In this document: positions 24,880-35,210 of the stretch, in pieces
Numbering within the stretch: position 1 is the stretch's first letter
Layout of the letters: the number at the start of each line of letters is the position of its first letter
Source of the DNA: Geosiphon pyriformis
Taxonomy: Eukaryota; Glomeromycota; Glomeromycetes; Archaeosporales; Geosiphonaceae
Length of the DNA stretch: 64,000 nucleotides
Assembly: GCA_016748015.1 (NCBI GenBank)
Contig: JAAOMT010000762.1
Span: forward strand, 496,001-560,000
Direction: 5' to 3'
Notes under the pieces: model-generated
Told to the model about the DNA's origin: nothing
What the model saw: only the letters and a program-made list of their open reading frames with translations
Database searches by the model: none
Position numbers and translations under genes: made by a program

Positions 24880-25110
24880 CCCTTTTTCTTCGTCTACTTC
24901 AGCTACCAAGCATCAACTAATATTAAATTGAGCTGCCGAATTACCATATTTTCGCCAAGCTTTTATATCATTCAAAATCAATTTCTGATACCAATAAAAT
25001 GCAGCATTTTTAAATTCAAAAATTCCCTACAATTTTTTTCGTTATCACCACCCTCTGCTGAAAGGTTATTTTGACATTTTTCAAAAATTCCCCTGGAACA
25101 AGTGACGTAG
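24880..25110 (-). pseudogene. Sel1-repeat gene relic
   Basis: Minus-strand frames contain 'FKNAAFYWYQKL', a clear Sel1 helix, followed by a decayed spacer. A further piece, 'NLSAEGGDNEK' (25,075-25,040), resembles the SAE-G--- turn and lies in another frame. No continuous frame connects them and no start is evident. A broken copy of the Sel1 family represented intact at 16.6-17.87 kb. Confidence 0.65.
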
Positions 25111-25458
25111 AAAATAACTCATTATTTGATCCATGATGTTAAAATACTTCCGTCATTTGAAGATGATCAATTTCTTGGGAAAAGATCTCAGATATTCGAT
25201 AGTGTGGTGTCCACATTTTTCAACCTTTGGAATGACTCTACCTTATCGAAAAAATCCTTTCAAGAAAGGAATTTATTCTGTTTAATGAATTTTATATTAT
25301 ATAATATATCTTTGACTCATTTCATCAGGTGTCAATGAATTATTAAATCTGATAATAAATCAATAGAAAATAATATTTCCCCTCTAAAATAAACTCAGTC
25401 ATACGATTAATCAACAAATATGACTGTCTTTGATATTTGATCATAAAAAATAACTTCC
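25110..25458. other. Intergenic between Sel1 relic and Hsp20 promoter
   Basis: A 70-codon open frame at 25,126-25,338 (+) has no recognised content. It may be antisense to further decayed Sel1-gene sequence. Nothing else seen. Confidence 0.4.
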
Positions 25459-25471
25459 TTCTAGTAGTTTC
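25459..25471 (+). promoter_or_regulatory. Candidate heat-shock element
   Basis: Three alternating 5-bp units, TTC-nn-GTA-nn-TTC, match the HSE pattern with exact spacing and one mismatch (GTA for GAA). It lies about 126 bp upstream of the TATA-like box and 286 bp upstream of the Hsp20 start codon. A single degenerate site in AT-rich DNA can arise by chance. Confidence 0.4.
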
Positions 25472-25596
25472 TCTGATGTTATTTCAATCATTGTTAGACG
25501 TCATTAAAATAATCTATCTGTTTGGTATATTGCTCATAATTAATCATGGTTTACAAGAATGTCATCATGAAATCTCATCTTCACTTTTGCTAATGT

Positions 25597-25604
25597 TATA
25601 TAAA
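25597..25604 (+). promoter_or_regulatory. TATA-like box of the plus-strand Hsp20 gene
   Basis: 'tatataaa' followed by a short G run, about 150 bp upstream of the ATG, with a C/T-rich stretch ('ctctctttctttttc') downstream where transcription could begin. Position and sequence suit a stress-inducible promoter. Confidence 0.5.
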
Positions 25605-25756
25605 GGGGGAACCTTACACCTCTCTTTCTTTTTCAAGCTTCTGTTTATTTCATTAATAAATAGTGCAGAAAAAACTTCCAACCAAATTAATTTAAACTTT
25701 GATTTTCAAGCCTCTTTCTGATCTTTTTTTTTTTATCACTTGCGCACTCGATTATA

Positions 25757-26752
25757 ATGGCTCTTTGGCGTCCTTGGGGATTCGGCGGATGGAGTGGTGA
25801 TCAAAGTTCTGGACTGGGTGTTGGCCGTTATGATCCCTTTGGTAATTTTGATCGTGGCAATCTTGCTAGTCGTGCTATCAGAGACTTTAGAAGAGATATG
25901 GATCGTATGATGAATGACTTCTTTAGCGATTATGGCAACTTTGGATCCGATCAAGGAAGATCGGACAATCCTACGGGTGATGGAGATGCTCTGGTTAATT
26001 TCAGCCCCGCTGTTGACGGTTAGTGGGATCTTTTTTGCCATTTGATAATCTGTTGATGGAATCCGATTCTTAACCGAAAATTTATTTTCCCAGTTCGTGA
26101 GGAAGGCAATGAACTTGTAGTTCATTGTGAGTTTACTCTTGTTCTGCTTCTTGAATTGAACAAAAAAGATTTTTTTACCTTTTTTTTTTTCTTGTAAATT
26201 CAATTAAGCCGATCTCCCAGGAGTTCCCAAAGAGAACGTGAATGGTAGTATTTTTAATTTACATTGAATTTATGCGCGTGAAATTTTATCTTTTAAATAC
26301 TGATTTTTCAACCGTTACTTAGTTGAGATTCGGGGTAATAACCTCATCATAAGGTATGTCCTTTTCAATTTTGACCCTTTTCTCTCATCTTTATAACAAA
26401 TTTTTTTTTGCTGGGTTCTCAGTGGTGAAAGTAACAGAGAAGAAAATCGTCCGACCGAGTATGGAAGAATCAGGGAGCGTTCTTATGGTCGTTTTTTGGT
26501 AAGATTTTGCCATTTGACTTTTATTTTCTAAGCATAGATGTTAAATTGTATGACCATTTTCAGCGCACTGTTCCTTTGGGTGAAGCAGTTGATCCCGAAA
26601 AAGTAAAATGTCGTTTGGATCAAGGTGTTCTTGAAGTTAGGGTATGTCGAGATTTCTGGCTATTTTTGATCTTTAAGTGATTTAAAACTTAATTTAACCC
26701 TTTCAAACAGCTTCCACGCGTTCAAACTGGCAAACGCATTACTCTTGAATGA
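25757..26752 (+). CDS. Small heat-shock protein, Hsp20/alpha-crystallin
   Basis: ATP-independent holdase chaperone that binds unfolding proteins, cytosolic by the lack of any targeting signal. Seven exons, 25757-26018, 26094-26126, 26209-26244, 26323-26353, 26423-26498, 26564-26641 and 26711-26752, give 185 residues. The N-terminal arm has Trp/Gly/Phe-rich sequence (ALWRPWGFGGW). The alpha-crystallin domain shows VREEGNELVVH, then 'DLPGVPKENVN', VEIRGNNLIIS, the 'GRFLRTVPLGEAVDPEKV' strand and the family signature 'GVLEVRLPR'. The C-terminal extension 'KRITLE' carries the I-x-[IVL]-type anchor. A candidate HSE and TATA box lie upstream. Exon structure matches the inverted paralogue at 28.6-29.5 kb. 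Confidence 0.93.
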
Positions 26753-28587
26753 GTTGGCTATTACATTTACTTGGTTCCAATATAAAATTGATGAATTATT
26801 CGTATGATTAATATTTTTTTGTCTTCTACCCTATAATGAATAGCCATAAGACTTACACTCTTAGTGATGTTTTGTAAAGAATAAATAAAGCCTGTTCTGT
26901 GTCAAAGTTCATTTAGTCAAATCTTTTCAATATGAATTACTGGAATCTTGTGAAACGAGGAAATTTTTAAACCACCTTTAATGCTCAAAATCGCCAACAA
27001 TTTTTAATGTTTTTCAAAAAAAAAAAAGTGAGACTCCCCAATACCTTCATAGTCTATTCAAGGATCATAAATGGTAATATACGAAGTTGTGATGTTTAAA
27101 ACAAATTTTGGAAAAAGAAACGTTCAATGAAAATTTTTTGAGTAGGCCTCTTTGAAAAACAGATATTTAAATTTAAAGGATTCTCTTCAACGATTGCTAA
27201 ATAAAGTTTCTGATCTGAAATGAGCAATTTGATATGATAAACGTTAGAACCAGTGATATAAATGCATATTTAAAATTTTCGAGAATCTGATTACATTAGA
27301 TCTGGAAAAAAAGTCCTTATCAAATCAAAAAAGCATTTAATATCAAAAGGCAAAATAAATCAACAAGTTTTGAAGATTTATTTCATTTTTATAACAATGA
27401 GATATCTATTTTACAATAGATTCTCAGGGAATAAAATCGAAACACCGTGACTTCCGCGGCATGTTTCCCTGATAACGCTGATATTCAAATTTTTTTTAGA
27501 CTAATCATTACTTTTTATTTACAAAAAAATTTTCTTTTGGATTGAATTTTGCTTTTAATTGGCAAGACTGATGGCAATTAAATTTTTTAATTTCTTAGTC
27601 AGAGGAGCGAGAATCAGGCAATGGTAGAAAGTTTTTGCTAAAAGCTATTGAATATTTTGAATCTATTAATGAGATCATAATTGTATTCAAGTTTTCAACG
27701 CTGAATTTCATTATCAATAAATAAATGCTTTTTTTATCTATAGTTGTACTTTTGGTAGTTTGAAATAATTTTAAATTTTAAATCCAAAATTAATTGCTCA
27801 AAAACACGTTGTCTTGTCATTCATAATTCTTCGATTATTTTGTAAAATAACAACCAACCAAGATTTAAAAAACTTTATATTTTAAAGTCCCATTAAATCA
27901 ATTGAATTTCTGTAGTTTATCATGATAGTATCCTCGTTCATTTCTTTCTTTATAGCGCTCAAAATAAACTTGTGTTTCTAGAGGATCTGGTATATTAAGC
28001 GGGTTTGTTCAAAAGTTATTCGGTTGTTGTTTTTTGGAATTTCTTAATTGTGTTCTTTCAATTTATTTTAGAACTCATAATTTGGGTCAGAGATTAAGCC
28101 TGACATGCTATATTGGAGAAATTAAATGTCAAATTGCATTTGTTTTAATGTCAAATTTTATACCTTTCACATTCAAAAAAAATCTACCATGTGAGTTCTA
28201 AAATTTATGGTGCTTTGGACGCGGAAAATTGACAGGACTTTAATAACCCTCTATTTTGGTAAAGTGACCAAAGTATTTCGCTCAAACACATTAAGTCACA
28301 AATTAAAAATATATTGTCGCTTGAGCAAGAAATTATTTAGGGTATATTTGTATTAGGTCACCTACATTGAAAATTTATTCGGACAAAAAATATGTTACAT
28401 TCTCAAAACTTTTATTAATAAATTTAGGATTACTTAAAAAACCAGTCAACTTATTATTTGAAAAAAGATTTATTAATCGGGTTTCAACTGGACTATTACT
28501 GAGATGATAAACAAGCTAGCTAGACAAAAAATAAAAAGCCCCAAGTAGAAAAAATTAACAAATAGCCTGCGGAATCAAAACCTTGGC
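26753..28587. other. Spacer between the two convergent Hsp20 genes
   Basis: AT-rich with no open frame of note. 'aataaataaag' at about 26,880 is a plausible polyadenylation region for the plus-strand gene. I saw no inverted-repeat arms extending the Hsp20 homology into the spacer. Confidence 0.5.
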
Positions 28588-29507
28588 TTATTGGATAGGA
28601 ACGCGTTTACACGCAGCTTCCGTGGTACGTGGGATCTAGAGGTCAAAGATTAGGGTATTAGATTATGTTAGATTAATAGTTTGCCAGAAATTGCATACCC
28701 TAACTTCTAGAACTCCATGATCAAACCGAGCTTGAATTTTTTCAGCGTCAACACCCCCAGGCAAACGAATATTACGCTATGTTAAAAAAAATTAAATGTT
28801 ACTAAAGATATATATCTTTTTTTTTTAAAAAAATAAATTTCCACCATAAATTTTCCAGCACGACGTTCATTGATTAAGGTTTGCCCTTGCGTTTCTTCTT
28901 TGGGAGCTTCGCCACTAAATCAAAAAATCGAAATAATTTCACTTCTAAAATTGTATTTCAAATGTTTAAACGACTTACCTGATGACAAGCTTATTTTCGC
29001 GTAATTCAACTGTTGAAGTATGAAATATAAATTATAGCATTTGTAGAAAAGTGAAGATAATTATTACTTACCGTTTACTTTTTCCTTAGGAACACCAGGA
29101 AGGTCAGCTATATCCAATATTACTAATTAAACTATCATTCGGAAATCAAAAGGTTCATAAATTACGTCACATTAACCACTCACCATGAACTACAAACTCA
29201 TTGTCCAATTCACGAACTAATTCAAAGTTCATAAATGAATTAACCCCCTGAGAACTTATCATACGTAATTTCAAATAAAATAGGAAAACTCATTACCATC
29301 AATGGGGGGAGCCAATAAAACCCCTTGACCAGCAACTCGGCGATCTCTATCAAATCCGGTAAATGAAGCTGTAAACTCATTCATCAGGCGTTCTATTTCC
29401 CGCCTAAAACTTCCGAGGCCAAAAGGATCGTCGTAGCCAGAAATTAGACCTTCACGATTAACACCTTGAACGGTTTGACTTTGATTAGCCTGCTCTTTAG
29501 CGGACAT
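28588..29507 (-). CDS. Small heat-shock protein, Hsp20/alpha-crystallin (second copy)
   Basis: Paralogue of the 25.76-kb gene in opposite orientation. Seven exons on the minus strand begin at 29507 (first exon to 29297; then 29216-29184 and 29107-29072; the last ends at the TAA at 28,588). Exons 2, 3, 4 and 6 have the same lengths as in the paralogue (33, 36, 31 and 78 nt) and the same phases. The domain reads VRELDNEFVVH, 'ADLPGVPKEKVN', VELRENKLVIS, then 'GKFMRNIRLPGGVDAEKI' and 'GVLEVRIPR'. The tail 'CKRVPIQ' has the I/V-P-I anchor. The N-terminal arm is diverged (Gln-rich start) and lacks the Trp cluster. Exon 5 is two codons shorter. No damage seen, so both copies look functional. Confidence 0.92.
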
Positions 29508-31698
29508 GACGAAGCAGAAGAAAGATTGAGTAGGATGTAAATAAATGGAATTGGTTTGTTCTAAATATCGTAGTCACTTTATAAACAACTTAAACAACTA
29601 GGCTACTAGCTTAAGTAGGAAATGAATGTAAAAATTATAGCATGTAGCTGCTTAAATCTGTTTCAGTGAACATAAAAAAAGTTGAATAAATTAAGCTCCC
29701 AATCGTCAAATAATTACCTCATTTTATCGTCTTATCCGATTGATATATTGAATGATGAAAGTTAATCAAAATTGAAAGGCTTATGCATATGATATTAGAA
29801 GAATCGAGAGACCTCCAAGTTTAAATGCTACTTCAAAAATTTTTGACGCTGAAAATCTTTGCAGAGTAAATCAATTACTTATTAAAACTAGATAGCAATG
29901 CATATCAGGTTCGAAACCGTGACAATGAATACCCCCACCTCCTTTTCTTGCTATCTCAGCTTTTCCTCTTATCTGCACACTAGACGACCAAGAAACTAGG
30001 ATATCTTACATCCTTGGTTTGAGGAAGGAAAGGTCACTGTCAAGATATCTTTGTTCTTAAAAAATCCCCAAACTAAAATCCCAAAAGGCAGCCATTACCA
30101 CTGTTGCCGCCACCACCAGCTTACCTTTAAGCACATGCCTCTAGTGCTAATCAAAAGAAAATTTCCAGCGACAAAAGTGACTTATTTCTCAATTTCAAAC
30201 CTATGAAATTTTTCAGCAATATCAGCCCAGGTGTCAATTTTAACCGAGTAAGGCTTGAGATCCTTTTGGAACGAGCAAGTTACGGAGTGGTCTCAAAGTT
30301 GTTGTTACCCATCACAACCATTGCCTTCAACAACCCGACGAGCATAAACTTTCCCGTAATATTCTTGTCAACAACACTGTCTTTATCTGCAAAATGTAAG
30401 GAAAATGAGCAGCTTGATATAAAAGAGAGCGCGAGAACGAGCAAAAAGGACAAGACAAAAACTAGGATAACGACAGCACGCAACAAGCGGAGACGCTTGG
30501 AAGAAACTCTCCCTCGCACATTGCTGGTCAGGGTATACTCAACCATCCTCAAAAGTAATCGTTGAAGTGATGCGAGATTTTCCTTTAATGCCGTATTGGG
30601 TGGAACAAAAGGCGTTTTGTTGTGTTCAAGCAAAATGGGTTTGCAGAAAAAAAATCAGACAAAAGCCTAGAAATTTTCAACAAAAAGGCTTTTAGCACGA
30701 AGCTTTTTTAATATATAAAAATTCTAGTCCTAAAGCAACAGAAATCAACTTATCAATCAGGATAGATTGAGCACGATATTCTTTGAGTATGTATCCCTAC
30801 TTTCTAAGTTCAAAAATAATTATCTTCTTAGAATCCTGATACATTTAGATGAACAGTGTCTTTCCAAAAAGTTGTGCATTGAAAATCATTTGTTTTTTCT
30901 ACGAATTTAAGCGAATTTTACTAAGCAATCCAGCTTTTCAATCTAATTATTTCCTTTTTATTTACAGCTCAGTCAAAAATATACATAGACTAATATCTTT
31001 TACCCCATTAGCCACGCATACTTTTGACGATGAGACAAATAAAGCAATGATGAATTGCACCCCATTCTTACTCCAAAATGGGCGAGATTGCTAGGACTTG
31101 GTCTGCTCTTTCGAAGCACTTATGAAAATTTTCCCCTTTTGTTTTGGGAATGGCATATTGATGTAAGGTTTCTTTTGCAAGCAACTTGGAACTATTTGAT
31201 TGAACTATGGGTAAATTGTAACCAGTTTTTTACGACTATCATGCGCTGGAGTGTCAAGAATAGGAGGGCATTGCTTCAGTGGAAATTCTGCGAGGTTCTC
31301 CCGGCATTTGAATGAATTTCTGACGAGTTTCTGGTCAAAGCAATTCAATTTTTCATTTGGAGTAATAATGGTTCTTTTTCGATGATTGATTTCAAATAAG
31401 AAGTTTTTTTGGCAACAGGTTCCCATCAACAAGTCTTTTTTGCCCCAGAATTTGATGGTTTTTCATAGAAATCTTGAAGAGCAAAGATTTCAGTGCCAAA
31501 CATATTTCAATAAATTTTTGTTAGCAAAAAGCGCATACTAAATTTTTTTATGGCAACTCTGACTATAAAAATTTTGTCCTTTGGTAATAGCAAAATTCTG
31601 AAATTCTTTTACAAATAAAAAATGCGGGTATTCCAAAATAAAAAAATCATGCAAGGTGCAAATACTTTAATCGCATTTTTCCTATAATTCAAATGTTC
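29508..31698. other. Intergenic with a GC-richer patch and overlapping antisense ORFs
   Basis: Apart from the Hsp20 promoter, the patch 29,900-30,640 is clearly less AT-rich and keeps long open frames on both strands. A 120-codon frame (+) at 30,203-30,565 is overlapped by a 117-codon frame (-) at 30,280-30,633; the latter encodes a hydrophobic segment (VVILVFVLSFLLVLALSF). Neither matches a family I know. A less mutated transposon fragment is the likeliest explanation. Open frames at 30,849-31,432 also lack recognisable content. Confidence 0.45.
29578..29583 (-). promoter_or_regulatory. TATA-like box of the minus-strand Hsp20 gene
   Basis: 'tataaa' on the minus strand, about 70 bp upstream of the start codon. 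No HSE with good spacing was found by eye in the 250 bp above it. Confidence 0.4.
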
Positions 31699-32460
31699 TC
31701 ATCCATCTTCCCTGCACTCATCATGTAGACCTAGCAAAATTAAAGAAGCTTTAATTTCTTCGAGCTTTTCCATCAACTGGTTAAGCTCACTTTTTTTTTT
31801 AGGCAATTTTTCCTCCAAAATTGCCTTTCTTTGCTGTAATCGCTCTTCCGTTTCTTTTTTTTTTTTTCTTGATTGTTGTGCAGAGCGCCGATTAGCCTCC
31901 TTACGGTACTCTTCTGTTTTAGATAACTGAGCCTTGAAACCTGGCCGGCCTCGGCCCCTCCTTTGTAAAGGTATGTTGCACGCCAATAGTTCATTTGGAT
32001 TAAAAGTTGGGCAATCAATGTTTTGAATTGGAAGGCTATTTAAAATTGCGTTGTTTTGAACTGTAGTTTGGGATGGATAAGTGTATCCTTGCTCAATATA
32101 AGCATCAATGAGCGGATACGGAGCCATGGGTACTGTTGTCATTGGTGAATAAAATGGATTGAGGGATTTATTATCCCCATCCTATAAAGAGAAATTACGA
32201 TAATAAATAGAAAAAGCCATCTTGGGATCCATATTTGTATAACCTAAACTTACCTCGAAGGGTGGAATTGTAGTATGCATGATGGCGGAAGGCCCACAAG
32301 CTCCCATTAGCCTAATCAGTTAAATTTAAGTATTCTCCCTTACGAAGCTTTTAGAAACATCATTATAGTCATACGTGTCATTGATCAAAATGGGCGAATA
32401 AACAACTTGTGAAGGAATATTAAAATCGTCGGCATTATTTTCGAATATGGCGTATTCCAT
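31699..32460 (-). CDS. bZIP transcription factor
   Basis: Nuclear DNA-binding protein of 208 residues from three exons: 32460-32375, 32311-32254 and 32181-31699. Phases match; intron 1 is 63 nt, intron 2 is 72 nt. The C-terminal half has a bZIP basic region 'YRKEANRRSAQQSRKKKK', with the N-x(2)-[SA]-A-x(2)-S-R core as N-R-R-S-A-Q-Q-S-R. A heptad-bearing helix follows, with hydrophobic positions in LQQRKAILEEKL, LNQLMEKLEEIKASLILL. A GRGRPG AT-hook-like motif precedes the basic region. The N-terminus is Asn/Pro/Tyr-rich and acidic, as in activation domains. Target genes cannot be inferred from context. Confidence 0.88.
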
Positions 32461-33189
32461 ACGAGTTCTAATATCTTTAATTATGAGGTTTTACCTAAAG
32501 TATAACTGAAATGGCCACGTTTTTATACAGATCCGTTTTAAAGTTCAAACTGTCTCATGAGAGGAGAAATTAAGCTTTTATAGCATGACAAATTTAAATG
32601 TCACTTTGACAACAAATAAATGTGAAAAATACTATTAAAGTACGCTTGATACTTTTTACACGTCATTTTTTATGACTATTTCGTAGACATTACTGATTAA
32701 TGTGGAATTGACTACAAAAATTGCTGGCATGACAAGAAAGATCAGCTATTGGAAAATTTTCTCTTTTTTTTATTTTTGAGCTTTACAAATGATTTCTTTT
32801 ATAAATTACATGAACAAAATTTTGCGATTAACTGATTAATTAATGAAAAAAAACTCTTTTCGTTTTTTAGTCTTGTAGATTTTATGTGCACAATCAGAGC
32901 AAAAGAAAAAAAGAAGCAATCACTATTTTTCATAACATAACTAAGAAACCAACAACTAAATACCTCAGAGATAGTTTGACAAAATTTTGTAAAAGTATTT
33001 CATTTAAACAATATAGATTTTAAAGCATTTTCTTTTTTTTGACTGAAAGTTTCTTTAGTTATCTTCATTACTTTTTAAGCAACTACTATTACCAATCAAT
33101 ATAATTTTACAGTTGAAAATCTTATTTTTCACTAGTTATCTTATGTATTAGCTAATTTATTTTTAAATAGTAATTATTGAGCGAACTAT

Positions 33190-33310
33190 TTATTCAGTTG
33201 ACTTGATTATTAACCTAATTCTTGACCTAATTATTGATTCAGTTACTGATTTGATTATTGACCTAGTTGTTAACTCAATTATTGATTATTGACCTAGTTA
33301 TTAACTATAT
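33190..33310. repeat. Degenerate tandem repeat, ~20-24-bp units
   Basis: Five to six irregular units built on 'gattattgacctaatt' / 'gttattgattcagttactg' follow one another, ending at 'attaactatataag'. Unit length varies and no palindrome or coding content is seen; it looks like a minisatellite within the AT desert. Confidence 0.65.
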
Positions 33311-33649
33311 AAGCAAAGTCATTTTTAACTATAAAAAAATATTAGTTATTAAATCAAGTTTTTGAATTATTTTCTTTTCTATTACTTAATTTCTTACTTT
33401 TAAGTATCTGAACATTATTTGTAATAAAAAGTTACTTGTTGAAATTTAATATCTTTTTGATTTATGTTGTTAGAATTAATTTAAAAAGCAATTGGCTTGT
33501 TTTAATAATTTATTTAATAAAAACATAATTAAAAAATACAATATTGTTTGTTATTAATTTTAAAAATTACAAAGTAAGACATAAAATAATAATAGTAGTA
33601 TTATTTTATTAATAAATGTAAACAATTTTTTGATTTTTTGAAAAAATTA

Positions 33650-34270
33650 ACAACTGTGATTTTCATAAGATTTAATTATACATATTAAATTCTTACATAT
33701 TTAATTTGCTTTTTTTATTAGAATTATTTTTTAATTATTTTTTATTATTTTAATAATCTTTTTTTGTCATTTATTATTTTATTACTTTAATTTATAACAA
33801 TAGTAATAACAATTTTTTTTGAAATTTCAAAGGAAATTTTTCTTCTTGGCATTTTCTGAAGTATTAGTTTTGTGTTTTTTAATAATTTTAAATTTATTGT
33901 CACTGTTTTACATCCAGTTTTTTTTTTAAAAAATAATGCTTTGGTTTTTCATTTGATGCTAATTTTTTTATTAATGTTTTAAAACATATTTTTATTTAAT
34001 CAAAAAATAGTTTTATTTATTTTAAAAGGTTAGTTTATTATAAAAAACTGTTATGTTTTTTAATATTATATTTAATAATTAAGAAGTTGTTACTAATTAT
34101 TAAGTATTTTTAGGCAATTGGTTTTTTTTGGTGTTTACTGTTTTTTAAAAATATAAATGGCTTATTTTAATACTGTATTTTAGTTATTATATGGCTTATT
34201 TGGTTTCAAATTAACTATTAAAAACAATATTATGCTGTTTTGTATAAAATTTGTATCTTAAAAATTTTTA
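33650..34270. repeat. Dispersed AT-rich repeat, copy of 7195-7660
   Basis: Same ordered blocks as at 7.2-7.66 kb in the same orientation. The start (33,650-33,720) is the reverse complement of 21,930-22,000. No protein relic found. Confidence 0.55.
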
Positions 34271-35149
34271 AATATTGTTATTAAATTATTTTTATTATAT
34301 TAAAAATTGCAAAATTTGTTTTAATTTTTGATTTTGTTTTTTATTTAATTGTTATTGTATTTTGTAATCTTTTATTTAACATATTTTTTAATAACATTAG
34401 AAAACTTTTAAAGTATTTGATAAATTGTTGCTGTTTAACTAAAATTTCTTAATATGTTGTAATTTATCTTAAAATTCAGCTTTTGTTGACTTTACTTTTA
34501 ATTATTAATTAATTTTAATAAAAAAAAACAGTTTAAAATTTTTTTGTTAAATTAAAAACAATTATTAGTTTTAAAGCCAAATTGGGTATATATTTTAAGT
34601 TGCATAGTTTTTAAAACTAATAATATAATTAAGTAGATTTGTAATTAAACATATATTATTTTCCAGTATATAAGCCTAATTATTACCATAAATATGCAAT
34701 TGTAATTTTTAAAACCCAAAAAGCACTTAATATTGCTTTATTAAAATTAGTACTTCAAAAAAATTGTATTTTATAAACAACTTTTATCTGTTAATAATGC
34801 TATAAGTATTGAATTTAAAATTATTTAACTTAATTTGTTAAATTTAATTCATATGTTTAAACTACTAGTTAACATATATAATTATGCATAATTGCTATTA
34901 CTAATCAAATTTTACCTTAGAAATTATTATTAAATTTTATTATTAACTTAATATTAATTAATATTTTACAAAGCACTATTAATACAATATTTCAGATTTA
35001 TACATTAATTCTTAATTATAACTAAATACTATATTATTTTGAAATATATAGCAATAAAAACTTCCAGCAATTTAAACTAAAATTTTTATAAAAGCAAAAG
35101 TATTAAAACCAAAAATACTATTCAAAAGTTGTTCGAAAAAGCTTATCTT

Positions 35150-35210
35150 TTCAAAAATTGTATTTTATTTTTTTATTTTTTATTTATTTATTTACGAATG
35201 CAGCTCAGCC
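35150..35210 (-). mobile_element. LINE 3' tail, minus strand
   Basis: On the minus strand reads 'ggctgagctgcattcgta' followed by four AAAT units and A-rich sequence, matching the tail context of the 3.1-kb copy ('gctgcactcgta' + A run) and the decayed tail at 63,718-63,757 ('accacactcattaaataa'). The preceding LINE body is not recognisable, through either 5' truncation or decay. Confidence 0.6.

Noticed and set aside
30849-31432. Overlapping ORFs on both strands between Hsp20 and bZIP genes
   Set aside because: No recognisable domain and composition close to background; not supportable as genes.
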